Assembly (NCBI GenBank): GCA_029556545.1 | Contig: JAKQEQ010000112.1 | Coordinates: 1 to 53,005, forward strand | DNA: 53,005 nt | Origin: Candidatus Hydrogenedentota bacterium | GTDB taxonomy: Bacteria > Hydrogenedentota > Hydrogenedentia > Hydrogenedentales > JAGMZX01 | Direction: 5' to 3' | In this document: positions 34,465-41,587 of the stretch, piece by piece | Position numbering within the stretch: position 1 is the stretch's first letter | Layout of the letters: each line of letters begins with the position of its first letter | Notes under the pieces: generated by a model | Database searches by the model: none | Told to the model about the DNA's origin: nothing | The model's input: only the letters and a program-made list of their open reading frames with translations | Translations under genes and position numbers: made by a program

Positions 34465-35817
34465 ATGGCGGACCAATTGAGCAGACGGGCATTTCTGGCG
34501 GCGACCACCACAACGGCGGCGGCGGCGTTTCTGCCGTTGCGACTGAACACGGCCCAGGTTATCCCCGGCAAGTTGTCACCAAACGAGAAGATGCGCATCG
34601 CGGGTATCGGCGTGGGCGGCAAGGGCCTCGGGGATATCATGTCCTGTCGGCGTGAGAATATCGTCGCCCTGTGCGACCCGGACTGGGAACGGGCGGGCGA
34701 GGCCTTTTACAGGCTCAAGGACGCCAAGCAGTACAAGGACTACCGCAAGATGCTCGAGGAGATGGGTGACGGGATTGACGCCTGCACCATCTCGACGCCC
34801 GACCACTCGCATGCCCTCGCCGCTTATATGGCGATGAAGATGGGCAAGCACGTCTACGTGCAGAAGCCACTTACTCACACCATCGCCGAGGCGCGGCTCC
34901 TCACGAAAACCGCGCGCGAAACCGGCGTCACGACGCAGATGGGCAACCAGGGCCACTGCGGCAACGGCGTGCGCGAATTGTGCGAGATGATATGGGCCGG
35001 CGCCATCGGCACGGTCAAGGAGGCGCATATCTGGACGAATCGCCCGATCTGGCCTCAGGGCATGACCGCGCTGCTGCCCGAGCAACCGGTTCCCGACACG
35101 CTGGATTGGGACTTGTGGCTCGGCCCGGCGGCGGCGATCCCCTACAACAAGGGCTATGCCCCGTTCAATTGGCGCGGCTGGTGGGCCTTCGGCTGTGGCG
35201 CCATCGGCGATATGGCGTGCCACATCATGGACCCCGCGTTCTGGGCGCTAAGGCTCTACGAAGCCAAGTCGTACAGCGTCGAGGTGGTCCGCCAGGACGG
35301 CATGACCGAGTTCAGCCCGCCGACGGCGTCTATCATCAAGTTCCAGTTCCCCGCGCGGGGCGACATGGGTCTCGTCGATGTTTACTGGTATGATGGCAAA
35401 CTGTTGCCTGAGCGTCCGGCGGCCATTCCCCAGAACCAGAAACTCGGCGCCGGCGACAATGGATCGCTCTTCATCGGGTCGGACGGCTACGCGACGGCCG
35501 GCGAGTACGGCGACGATGCGCGACTCCTGCCCGATGAACGGATGAAGGACTACACGCGCCCGCCGAAGACGCTCCCCCGTGTTCGCGGCCAGAACCCCTA
35601 TTACAACTGGATCAAGGCGTGCAAGGGCGAGGACGAGGCGGCGTCGCACTTCGATTACGCGGGACCGTTGACGGAAGCGGCCAACATGGGCAACGTGGCG
35701 CTGCTGGCGGGCGAACGTATCGAGTTTGACGTCGAGACCATGCGGATTACGAACAGCGAACGCGCCAACCGGTTCCTTACGAAGGAGTATCGTCAAGGCT
35801 GGGAACTGCCCTGCTGA
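34465..35817 (+). CDS. Tat-exported Gfo/Idh/MocA family oxidoreductase
   Basis: 450 aa, with AAGGATG about 9 nt upstream of the ATG. The N-terminus (LSRRAFLAATTTTAAAAFLP) is a clear Tat signal. The Rossmann domain begins MRIAGIGVGGKGLGDIM, with VALCDPDWERAGEAF, the substrate/catalytic lysine region KHVYVQKPLTHTIAEAR (EKP-like, here QKP) and TTQMGNQGHCGNGVRE. The C-terminal domain includes WWAFGCGAIGDMACHIMDPA. Secreted members of this family are abundant in PVC-type genomes and act on sugars or other polyols with NAD(P); the substrate here is unknown. Its 3' end overlaps that of trmH by 41 bp in convergent orientation. Confidence 0.94.
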   Translation: MADQLSRRAFLAATTTTAAAAFLPLRLNTAQVIPGKLSPNEKMRIAGIGVGGKGLGDIMSCRRENIVALCDPDWERAGEAFYRLKDAKQYKDYRKMLEEMGDGIDACTISTPDHSHALAAYMAMKMGKHVYVQKPLTHTIAEARLLTKTARETGVTTQMGNQGHCGNGVRELCEMIWAGAIGTVKEAHIWTNRPIWPQGMTALLPEQPVPDTLDWDLWLGPAAAIPYNKGYAPFNWRGWWAFGCGAIGDMACHIMDPAFWALRLYEAKSYSVEVVRQDGMTEFSPPTASIIKFQFPARGDMGLVDVYWYDGKLLPERPAAIPQNQKLGAGDNGSLFIGSDGYATAGEYGDDARLLPDERMKDYTRPPKTLPRVRGQNPYYNWIKACKGEDEAASHFDYAGPLTEAANMGNVALLAGERIEFDVETMRITNSERANRFLTKEYRQGWELPC

Positions 35818-36523
35818 CCTCTGGCGGCCCATGGCGGCTGAGGAGTTGCGCCGCATGCTCGACGCTGCGCAGGTAGTACGCCGCGGTCAGGGCCGCTTGT
35901 TCCGCGTCGTCGAGATCGCCGTGGCGGCCCAGAACGCGGATGCGCGCCTCGCGGATGTGGTGCAGGGCCACCCCCGCCGCCACCGAGATGTTGAAGCTGC
36001 GCGTGAAGCCGGGCATCGGGATCACGAGGCGCGCGTCGGCATCATCAAGCAGTTCCCGGCTCACGCCGTCCCGTTCGCCGCCGAAAAAGAGGGCCGTGGG
36101 CGCGTCGAACGGATAAGCGTCGATGGGCTGGGCGTCTTCCATGCACATGGCGGCGATGCGATAGCCCCGCGCGCGCAGGCAGACGACGCACGCGCGCGTG
36201 GTGGCCCAGCGGTGGAGGTCGATCCATTTCTCCGCGCCCTGGGTGACCCGGTTGGCGACCTTGAACTTCTCCTGAAGATCGACGATGTGCAGCGCCTGAT
36301 AACCGAGCGCCTCGGCGGTGCGCATCACGGCGCAGACGTTGCCGTGGTCGTACAATCCTTCGAGCACCGGGACCACCGAACGGGTCCGCTCCGCGACCAC
36401 GGCGGCGATGCGCGCGCGCCGCTCCGGCGTCAAGTACTCTCCGATCACGCGAATGATTTCGGCGGCGCTGTAGGCCGCGCCGCCCACGTGAAACAACCTG
36501 CTCTGGGCATCTCCGCCGGGCAT
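35777..36523 (-). CDS. trmH: TrmH-type tRNA/rRNA 2'-O-methyltransferase (SpoU family)
   Basis: 248 aa from the ATG at 36523, whose first base is shared with the TGA of the ABC ATPase gene. The three SpoU motifs are visible: motif 1 LYDHGNVCAVMRTAEALGYQ, motif 2 TALFFGGERDGVSRELL, motif 3 LVIPMPGFTRSFNISVAAGV. The N-terminal YLTPERRARIAAVVAERTRS and the C-terminal extension fit TrmH, the Gm18 tRNA methyltransferase that uses S-adenosylmethionine through a trefoil knot. TrmH against an rRNA-modifying relative (RlmB/TsnR) is the main doubt. The stop overlaps the convergent oxidoreductase gene. Confidence 0.87.
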   Translation of the reverse strand: MPGGDAQSRLFHVGGAAYSAAEIIRVIGEYLTPERRARIAAVVAERTRSVVPVLEGLYDHGNVCAVMRTAEALGYQALHIVDLQEKFKVANRVTQGAEKWIDLHRWATTRACVVCLRARGYRIAAMCMEDAQPIDAYPFDAPTALFFGGERDGVSRELLDDADARLVIPMPGFTRSFNISVAAGVALHHIREARIRVLGRHGDLDDAEQAALTAAYYLRSVEHAAQLLSRHGPPEVSRAVPSLDDTPS

Positions 36524-37512
36524 CAGGACGCCTCGACCGCTTCCGGCGCGTGGACGTGACACGCCGCGCGGTGATCGCCCGCGACGACAACGAGGCGTTG
36601 CTCGATTTCGGCGCACTCGGGGCGCGCGTCGGGGCAACGCGGGTGAAACGGGCAGCCGGACGGCGGGTTGATGGGACTCGGCACGTCGCCTTCGAGCAGG
36701 ATGCGCTTCAGGCGCTGTGCGGGGTCCGGGTTCGGCGCGGCGGACAAGAGCGCGCGGGTGTACGGATGCGCCGGACGCTCGAATATGTCCTCCGCGGCGC
36801 CCGTCTCGACGATGCGGCCCAGGTACATAACCGCGACATAATCGGAGATGTGCCGGACCACGCTCAGGTCGTGGCCGATGAAGAGGTACGTCAGGCCAAG
36901 GCGCTCTTGGAGGTCTTCGAGCAGATTGAGTATCTGCGCCTGGACCGACACATCGAGCGCCGAGACCGGTTCATCCGCCACGATGAGGTCCGGCTCGACC
37001 GCGAGCGCGCGCGCGACGCCGAGGCGCTGCCGCTGGCCACCGCTGAATTCGTGGGGATACCGGTCCGCCGCCTCCGGCGAAAGCCCGACCAGGCCAAGCA
37101 ATTCCTCGATGCGCGCCCGGCGCTGCTCACGCGGGACGACGGCATGCACGCGCAGGGCCTCGGCGAGCATCGCGTACACCGTCATCCGCGGGTTCAGCGA
37201 CCCGAACGGGTCCTGGAAGATAATCTGGATGCGCTTGCGTAATCGCCGTAATTCGCGCCGGTCGAGCTGCGTCAAATCGATGCCGTCGAACACGACCCGC
37301 CCCGCCGTCGGCTCCATCAACCGGAGGATGCAACGGCCCGCCGTTGTCTTGCCGCTGCCGCTTTCGCCTACGAGGCTGAGCGTCTTCCCCCGCGGAATGC
37401 CGAAGCTGATCCCGTCCACGGCGCGCACCTGCGCCGCCACGCGCGACAATACCCCCCGCCGCACCGGGAAGTGCTTCACGAGGCTATCGATAACCAACAG
37501 ATCGTCGGACAT
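36523..37512 (-). CDS. Oligopeptide/dipeptide ABC transporter ATP-binding protein (OppF/DppF type)
   Basis: 329 aa, the usual length. Walker A is GESGSGKTT at about 49-57, the Q-loop [13 protein letters not shown], the signature [16 protein letters not shown], Walker [15 protein letters not shown], and the H-loop [11 protein letters not shown]. The C-terminal oligopeptide extension is present ([36 protein letters not shown]) with the cysteine set seen in Opp/Dpp proteins. Such proteins energise uptake of peptides or related small molecules with a second ATPase, two permeases and a binding protein. None of those is encoded in the window, so it is either orphaned or the last gene of a broken set. 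It overlaps trmH by one base. Confidence 0.95.
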   Translation of the reverse strand: MSDDLLVIDSLVKHFPVRRGVLSRVAAQVRAVDGISFGIPRGKTLSLVGESGSGKTTAGRCILRLMEPTAGRVVFDGIDLTQLDRRELRRLRKRIQIIFQDPFGSLNPRMTVYAMLAEALRVHAVVPREQRRARIEELLGLVGLSPEAADRYPHEFSGGQRQRLGVARALAVEPDLIVADEPVSALDVSVQAQILNLLEDLQERLGLTYLFIGHDLSVVRHISDYVAVMYLGRIVETGAAEDIFERPAHPYTRALLSAAPNPDPAQRLKRILLEGDVPSPINPPSGCPFHPRCPDARPECAEIEQRLVVVAGDHRAACHVHAPEAVEAS

Positions 37513-37554
37513 ATATCCGGTCTCGACAGGATTACCATTTCAGATTGAAGAAGA

Positions 37555-37563
37555 ATGATAGCA
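37555..37563 (-). promoter_or_regulatory. Candidate extended -10 promoter of the OppF-trmH pair
   Basis: TGC followed by TATCAT on the minus strand (37563-37555), about 45 nt before the start codon at 37512. Confidence 0.4.
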
Positions 37564-37666
37564 TGCCGCGCTCATCCCCTGCCCCAACGCAAGGCTTGCC
37601 TTGGCGGCGATCCGTTCCGACGTGACGGCTTACACGTCGTTCTCGCTTTGCTTGATCCCGCTCGAA

Positions 37667-38005
37667 TCAGGGACAGTCCTTCATTTCGATTCGAGCGTCA
37701 ACACGACGGTTCTGCCGTCGGTACATTTCTTCAGGACGGTCGTTCAGCGGCCGCGATTCTCCCATGCTTTCCACCCCGAGTTGCGCATCAGGTATTCCAA
37801 GTTCGCGCAGATAGGCCCTCACTGCCTCTGTGCGCCGCAGCCCCAAGCGCAAGTTGTAATCAGCGGAGCCCACGGCGCACGTATGCCCAACACAGATTAG
37901 CGTGTCGCACGGGAACTGCTTGTGATACCCGGCCCACCGCCTCAGTTCCGACCTGGCGTCCTCCGAGAGCTCGGCACCCCGGTTGCGGCCTGCCGCCGCC
38001 GCACG
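37667..38005 (-). pseudogene. OmpA/Pal C-terminal domain remnant without a start codon
   Basis: The minus-strand frame reads, from about 38005, AELSEDARSELRRWAGYHKQ, then DTLICVGHTCAVGSADYNLR, LGLRRTEAVRAYLRELGI and NRRVDARIEMKDCP. This is the OmpA-like peptidoglycan-binding domain, with the YNLRLGLRR and NRRVDARI signatures. An in-frame TAG lies just upstream (38006-38008) and there is no ATG; only a GTG at 37873 would start it, in mid-domain. The N-terminal beta-barrel or lipoprotein anchor is missing. It is best read as a decayed gene. The tRNA-His promoter overlaps its 5' edge on the opposite strand. A short expressed fragment is less likely. Confidence 0.65.
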
Positions 38006-38012
38006 CTATACT
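37983..38012 (+). promoter_or_regulatory. Promoter of tRNA-His
   Basis: TTGCGG (37983-37988), 18 bp, TATACT (38007-38012), about 42 bp before the mature tRNA 5' end at 38054. Confidence 0.55.
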
Positions 38013-38053
38013 TCCCCTCGAACAGCGGCCCCATCCGACGGCGCCGCTCCCGG

Positions 38054-38130
38054 GCCGGGGTAGCTCAGTTGGTTAGAGCACTGGATTGTGGATCCAGGGG
38101 TCCAGGGTTCAAGTCCCTGCCCCGGTACCA
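38054..38130 (+). tRNA. tRNA-His (anticodon GTG)
   Basis: A 77-nt cloverleaf can be drawn, with genomic CCA at the 3' end. Acceptor GCCGGGG pairs with CCCCGGT (G1 opposite U72), the D arm starts GCTCAG, the anticodon stem is CTGGA/TCCAG with loop TTGTGGA, and the T loop is GTTCAAG. Anticodon GTG reads histidine codons. A G is present at -1, but the discriminator is A instead of the usual C73 opposite G-1. Confidence 0.95.
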
Positions 38131-38393
38131 TTCCTTTTTCGCCTCAGAATCTCCGGAAACACGCACTTTCCCCCGCAATTGCCCCGCTCTCTGGCCGTAG
38201 GTATGTAGACAGCCGCTATCTTGTGCTCCTGATACGGTTTCGCCAGGCCGCACCACGTGCAATCCTTAAGGAAGGCCTCCGCGTCCTCCTTCGATGCACA
38301 AGCGCGAAGAACGTCGAGGCACTCCCTTATTTTCTGTTCGTCAGTAATCGATCCGGACCCGGACGGTCCAGCCTGTAGGTGTAGTCGGGCCAT
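38109..38393 (-). CDS. Doubtful small cysteine-rich ORF
   Basis: 94 aa if it starts at the ATG at 38393, inside the 3' end of the dihaem protein gene. It has no ribosome-binding site. The middle looks protein-like (KIRECLDVLRACASKEDAEA, FLKDCTWCGLAKPYQEHKI, then a C-x3-C-type tail), with amphipathic helices and six cysteines. It ends within the 3' half of tRNA-His on the other strand, which is unusual and suggests a lost natural stop. It could be a real small gene, a remnant, or chance. I do not recognise a family. Confidence 0.35.
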   Translation of the reverse strand: MARLHLQAGPSGSGSITDEQKIRECLDVLRACASKEDAEAFLKDCTWCGLAKPYQEHKIAAVYIPTARERGNCGGKCVFPEILRRKRNGTGAGT

Positions 38394-41300
38394 AAGGGGC
38401 AATTCAGGTCGACCCAGGCCTTCACCGCGCGCATCTCATCCCGGCTCAGGACAACTTCCTTGTGGTCCTGGTCATCGAGGACTTTCCACAGACGGCTCTG
38501 GAGCGTCCCGAACGAGAGCGGTTCGGCCTTGAATGGACGCATGCCGTACGTGTAATCGAAGAAGTGAACCCATCCGCCCGCGATGAGGGATCGATAGGAA
38601 GCCGGGATACGGTGTCTGTCGAGTTTTCCGCGCAAATCGGGGCGCGCCCCGAGCCATCCGCCGTCGTGACAGCGGACGCAATTGCGGTCCCATACCGGTT
38701 GAACGACCTTTTCATAGGAAAAGGGCACGGCGCCCCAAGGCGGCGGATCGAGGTGGGCGGCCGGCTGCCGCATGGCCTGCCGCAGGCCCATGGCGGGCGA
38801 GGTGGTCTGGCGGTCTTCGTGGCAGCCGATGCAACTGCGCGTTTCCCCGGGCTGCAATTGAATAACACTCCGCATCCGCTGGAGCTCATTGAAATCCGCG
38901 TCAAGCAACTGAAAATAGAGCTGCCTGCCCGCGGGCGCCAGGAAATTGGCGGAACCATCCTCCGCGACGGGCGCGACGCCGTAGGATCGCTTTGCCTCGT
39001 ACGCCGGCCAACTCGCATCCTCGGTCACGCGGTAGAGACCGTCTCCCACGGCTTCAATCTTCTTGGACCAGTCGTGGTTCGTCCTTACAGGCCCCACCGA
39101 TGCATTGGCCGTGCGCGTAAGGTAACTGTTCACATGGCCTTGCACCAGATGGATCGGCGAAGCGTAGAAATCCTGGAAGGGCGGATGGTCTTTTCGGCAT
39201 TCGCCATTGGCGAGCAATTCCAGTTCGGCGGGCACTTCCTCGGCAACACGGACGTACCTGACACGGCCGCGCCCGACTTCCGCCCCCAGACCGATGTAGA
39301 CGTCCTGAATGGTAAAACGCCCCAGTTGCTCTTTGGCAAGAGGCTCGTCGAATCCGCTTGTCAACACCGGCGGGCGCGGCCGCGGCCGCAACAGCGTCGG
39401 CCCGGTGCTGCTGATTTCGGGGTCGATATACAGCAATTCACGGTTGCCGTACCGGTCGATGACGTACAGGCCCCAGTTATGGTGATTATCCGGGTTGTGA
39501 GTGACCAGGAAATGGTCGCTCGAGATGGGATACGGGTCCCGGAACGTGTCGAAGTAGCTGCGGTCCATCTGGTAGCACGGACGCGTATCCGGCGTAATGT
39601 TGGTAATGGCGTTCGTGTCGAAAGGCCCTTTGCCCCGGTCGATCAAGGCGATGGGGCCTTCGTGCGCGCCATGAGACATCAACGTGCAGACAATCTCGTT
39701 GGTTCCCGGCGCCTCGTGCGCCTGGCTGTAGCAATTGGGCGTGTTGTTGCCGAATAGCAGCGCGGGATGCGTTCCGTCGGGGCGGATGGTCCATAGCGTG
39801 TGGCTGAAGTCCGCGCCTTTGTCGATGTACTCCGACCGCGTCCAGAGAATCAGCCCGTCGCTCATAACGGATGGCTTCCACTCGCTCAGATTGGCGTAGG
39901 AAAGCCGCCGCGGACTCGTGCCGTCCCGCTCCATGCGGTAGAGCACATACGCCTGTGGCCGCCAGCAGAGAAAACGCAGCGCGCACCGGGTCGAGATGAA
40001 CGCCACGCCCCCGTCGGGCAGCACGACGGGGTCGAAATCATGAAACGGGCCGTCGGTGAGTTGCAGCACTTCGCCGCTCTTCAAGGACAGCGCATACATG
40101 TGCCAGTACGAGTCCCATCCGTCAACCTGTGGAACCTCCGGCCGATAAGCGAAGTAGACGGTCTGCGCCTCATAATCGAGCACCGGCTCGCGGACGATGC
40201 CCGCGCTGCCGTCGAACAGTTGTTCGACCTCGGCCGCGTCCGGAAGCAGGCCGCCCTGCGCGTCGCGGGCGACGTGGAGCACAAAGACGCCGCCGCCGGG
40301 TTCAAGACAACCGTCCAAGTGCTCGCTGTAGTTGTGCGATTCCAAAAAAGGATGCCGCTTGGCGAACAGCACGCGCTCCAGCGGCGCCAGCGAAGGGTCG
40401 CGGAAGAACAGACGCCGCTTGGCCCAGCGGGCCGCGAGGTAGAGGTCGTCGCCGGCGGCCGCGCCGGAGTCCGCCGCCGCGCGGAACTGGGCCAACTGCC
40501 GCCGTTCCGCGTCAACGTCCAGCCCCTGCCCTTCGAGCCGGTCAATCATGCCCGCGTACAGCGCCACGACCCGGTCCAACGGCGACAAACGCGCAAGCCG
40601 TCCCCAGTACGGGGCGCCGCCCGGATAAGCCGGGCGGTCCGTCAGTAGCGGCGACAGGTAATCGTCGTCGGGAATCCGGCTCCACGTGTCGCGCTCGCGC
40701 AGAAAAGCGTATTGCAGCACGCCGCGCCAGTTCTTTTCTGACAGCCGGTCAACCCGCAAGCAGGGCATCAGGTCAAACTGGCTCAACGGGTTTCGCCGGC
40801 GCGGCAACAGCGACGTGGAGTCTAACGTGCCCACCGGCCGCCAGTCCGTTCCGTCCACAGACACCAACAGTTGCGCCCTGGTGGCGATGCGGTCCTGAAA
40901 CTCGCCCATCCGATCCCGCGAAACCACCACCCGCGCCACCTCCGCCGCTTCCGGCAATTCGATTTGCGCCCACCCTTCTCCGGGCGTGGCGGCGATCCAG
41001 CTACGGGAGTTGCCATATTGGCCATCGTTCAAGTGAGCCACCGCGTGGATCGCGTACCCGGGTAGCAGCGACGACGCGCTTGCCACGGACCCGCGGGATG
41101 CAAGGGCCAGATTCTCCGTGGCGTTGGGAGCATAGACCTCCAATTCGTCCAGACACGGTTCCGCGTTTCCACTGGTCTCCTGGATTATCAGCCGCACAAA
41201 ACGGACCTTTTGGGCGGGAAACTGTATCGCCGCCGTACGCTGTGGCGCGCCGCCGGTCGAAACGCGCGCCACTTTTTCCGCAAACTCCTCCGCCACGGGA

Positions 41301-41401
41301 CGGCGCGCGGCTTCCCTCGCCCCCTCTGGCAAAGCCTCCTGTCCGGGCGCAGCCATCAGCACGGCGCCATACAACGCAAGAAAGACGGATACAGCAACCA
41401 T
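38327..41401 (-). CDS. HZS-alpha-like (hydrazine synthase alpha family) secreted dihaem protein with discoidin domain
   Basis: 1024 aa from the ATG at 41401 (GAGG 8 nt upstream). Signal peptide: MVAVSVFLALYGAVLMAA. Residues of about 45-210 look like an F5/8-type C (discoidin) domain (VRFVRLIIQETSGNAEPCLD, SWIAATPGEGWAQIELPEAA). The middle has beta-propeller-like blades (LTDGPFHDFDPVVLPDGGVA, FISTRCALRFLCWRPQAY, RMERDGTSPRRLSYANLSEW). Near the C-terminus are two c-type haem motifs, CIGCH at about 857 and CVRCH at about 908, plus the family segments PGETRSCIGCHEDRQTT and HDGGWLGARPDLRGK. This matches the HZS_alpha family, named after the anammox hydrazine synthase subunit but widespread in bacteria that do not make hydrazine. 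Function unknown; a periplasmic redox or glycan role is inferred. Confidence 0.88.
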   Translation of the reverse strand: MVAVSVFLALYGAVLMAAPGQEALPEGAREAARRPVAEEFAEKVARVSTGGAPQRTAAIQFPAQKVRFVRLIIQETSGNAEPCLDELEVYAPNATENLALASRGSVASASSLLPGYAIHAVAHLNDGQYGNSRSWIAATPGEGWAQIELPEAAEVARVVVSRDRMGEFQDRIATRAQLLVSVDGTDWRPVGTLDSTSLLPRRRNPLSQFDLMPCLRVDRLSEKNWRGVLQYAFLRERDTWSRIPDDDYLSPLLTDRPAYPGGAPYWGRLARLSPLDRVVALYAGMIDRLEGQGLDVDAERRQLAQFRAAADSGAAAGDDLYLAARWAKRRLFFRDPSLAPLERVLFAKRHPFLESHNYSEHLDGCLEPGGGVFVLHVARDAQGGLLPDAAEVEQLFDGSAGIVREPVLDYEAQTVYFAYRPEVPQVDGWDSYWHMYALSLKSGEVLQLTDGPFHDFDPVVLPDGGVAFISTRCALRFLCWRPQAYVLYRMERDGTSPRRLSYANLSEWKPSVMSDGLILWTRSEYIDKGADFSHTLWTIRPDGTHPALLFGNNTPNCYSQAHEAPGTNEIVCTLMSHGAHEGPIALIDRGKGPFDTNAITNITPDTRPCYQMDRSYFDTFRDPYPISSDHFLVTHNPDNHHNWGLYVIDRYGNRELLYIDPEISSTGPTLLRPRPRPPVLTSGFDEPLAKEQLGRFTIQDVYIGLGAEVGRGRVRYVRVAEEVPAELELLANGECRKDHPPFQDFYASPIHLVQGHVNSYLTRTANASVGPVRTNHDWSKKIEAVGDGLYRVTEDASWPAYEAKRSYGVAPVAEDGSANFLAPAGRQLYFQLLDADFNELQRMRSVIQLQPGETRSCIGCHEDRQTTSPAMGLRQAMRQPAAHLDPPPWGAVPFSYEKVVQPVWDRNCVRCHDGGWLGARPDLRGKLDRHRIPASYRSLIAGGWVHFFDYTYGMRPFKAEPLSFGTLQSRLWKVLDDQDHKEVVLSRDEMRAVKAWVDLNCPLWPDYTYRLDRPGPDRLLTNRK

Positions 41402-41430
41402 TTTCCCGCCTCTACACAAGGATTTTTCGG

Positions 41431-41460
41431 ATTATCATGCTTGCAGCCGGAACAAGTCAA
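41431..41460 (-). promoter_or_regulatory. Promoter of the HZS-alpha-like gene
   Basis: On the minus strand TTGACT (41460-41455), 18 bp, GATAAT (41436-41431). The start codon at 41401 is 30 nt downstream. Confidence 0.65.
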
Positions 41461-41514
41461 AGGCTAAGGGAAGTAGGGGCAAAAAACAATGAGTTGCAGT
41501 CCCCGATCCCTGGA

Positions 41515-41543
41515 TTGTCTCCTTGCATGTCGTTTCGTATACA
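41515..41543 (+). promoter_or_regulatory. Promoter of the GH3-LysM gene
   Basis: TTGTCT (41515-41520), 17 bp, TATACA (41538-41543), 45 nt before the GTG at 41588. It diverges from the promoter at 41431-41460. Confidence 0.6.
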
Positions 41544-41587
41544 ATCTCTCACAAGACGCCGCCGCTACGGCGGTGGGGAGGCTTTGG

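Noticed and set aside
38065-38378. Small open frames across tRNA-His on both strands
   Set aside because: The frames at 38065-38262 (-) and 38088-38378 (+) run through the tRNA and are the usual chance ORFs at tRNA genes.
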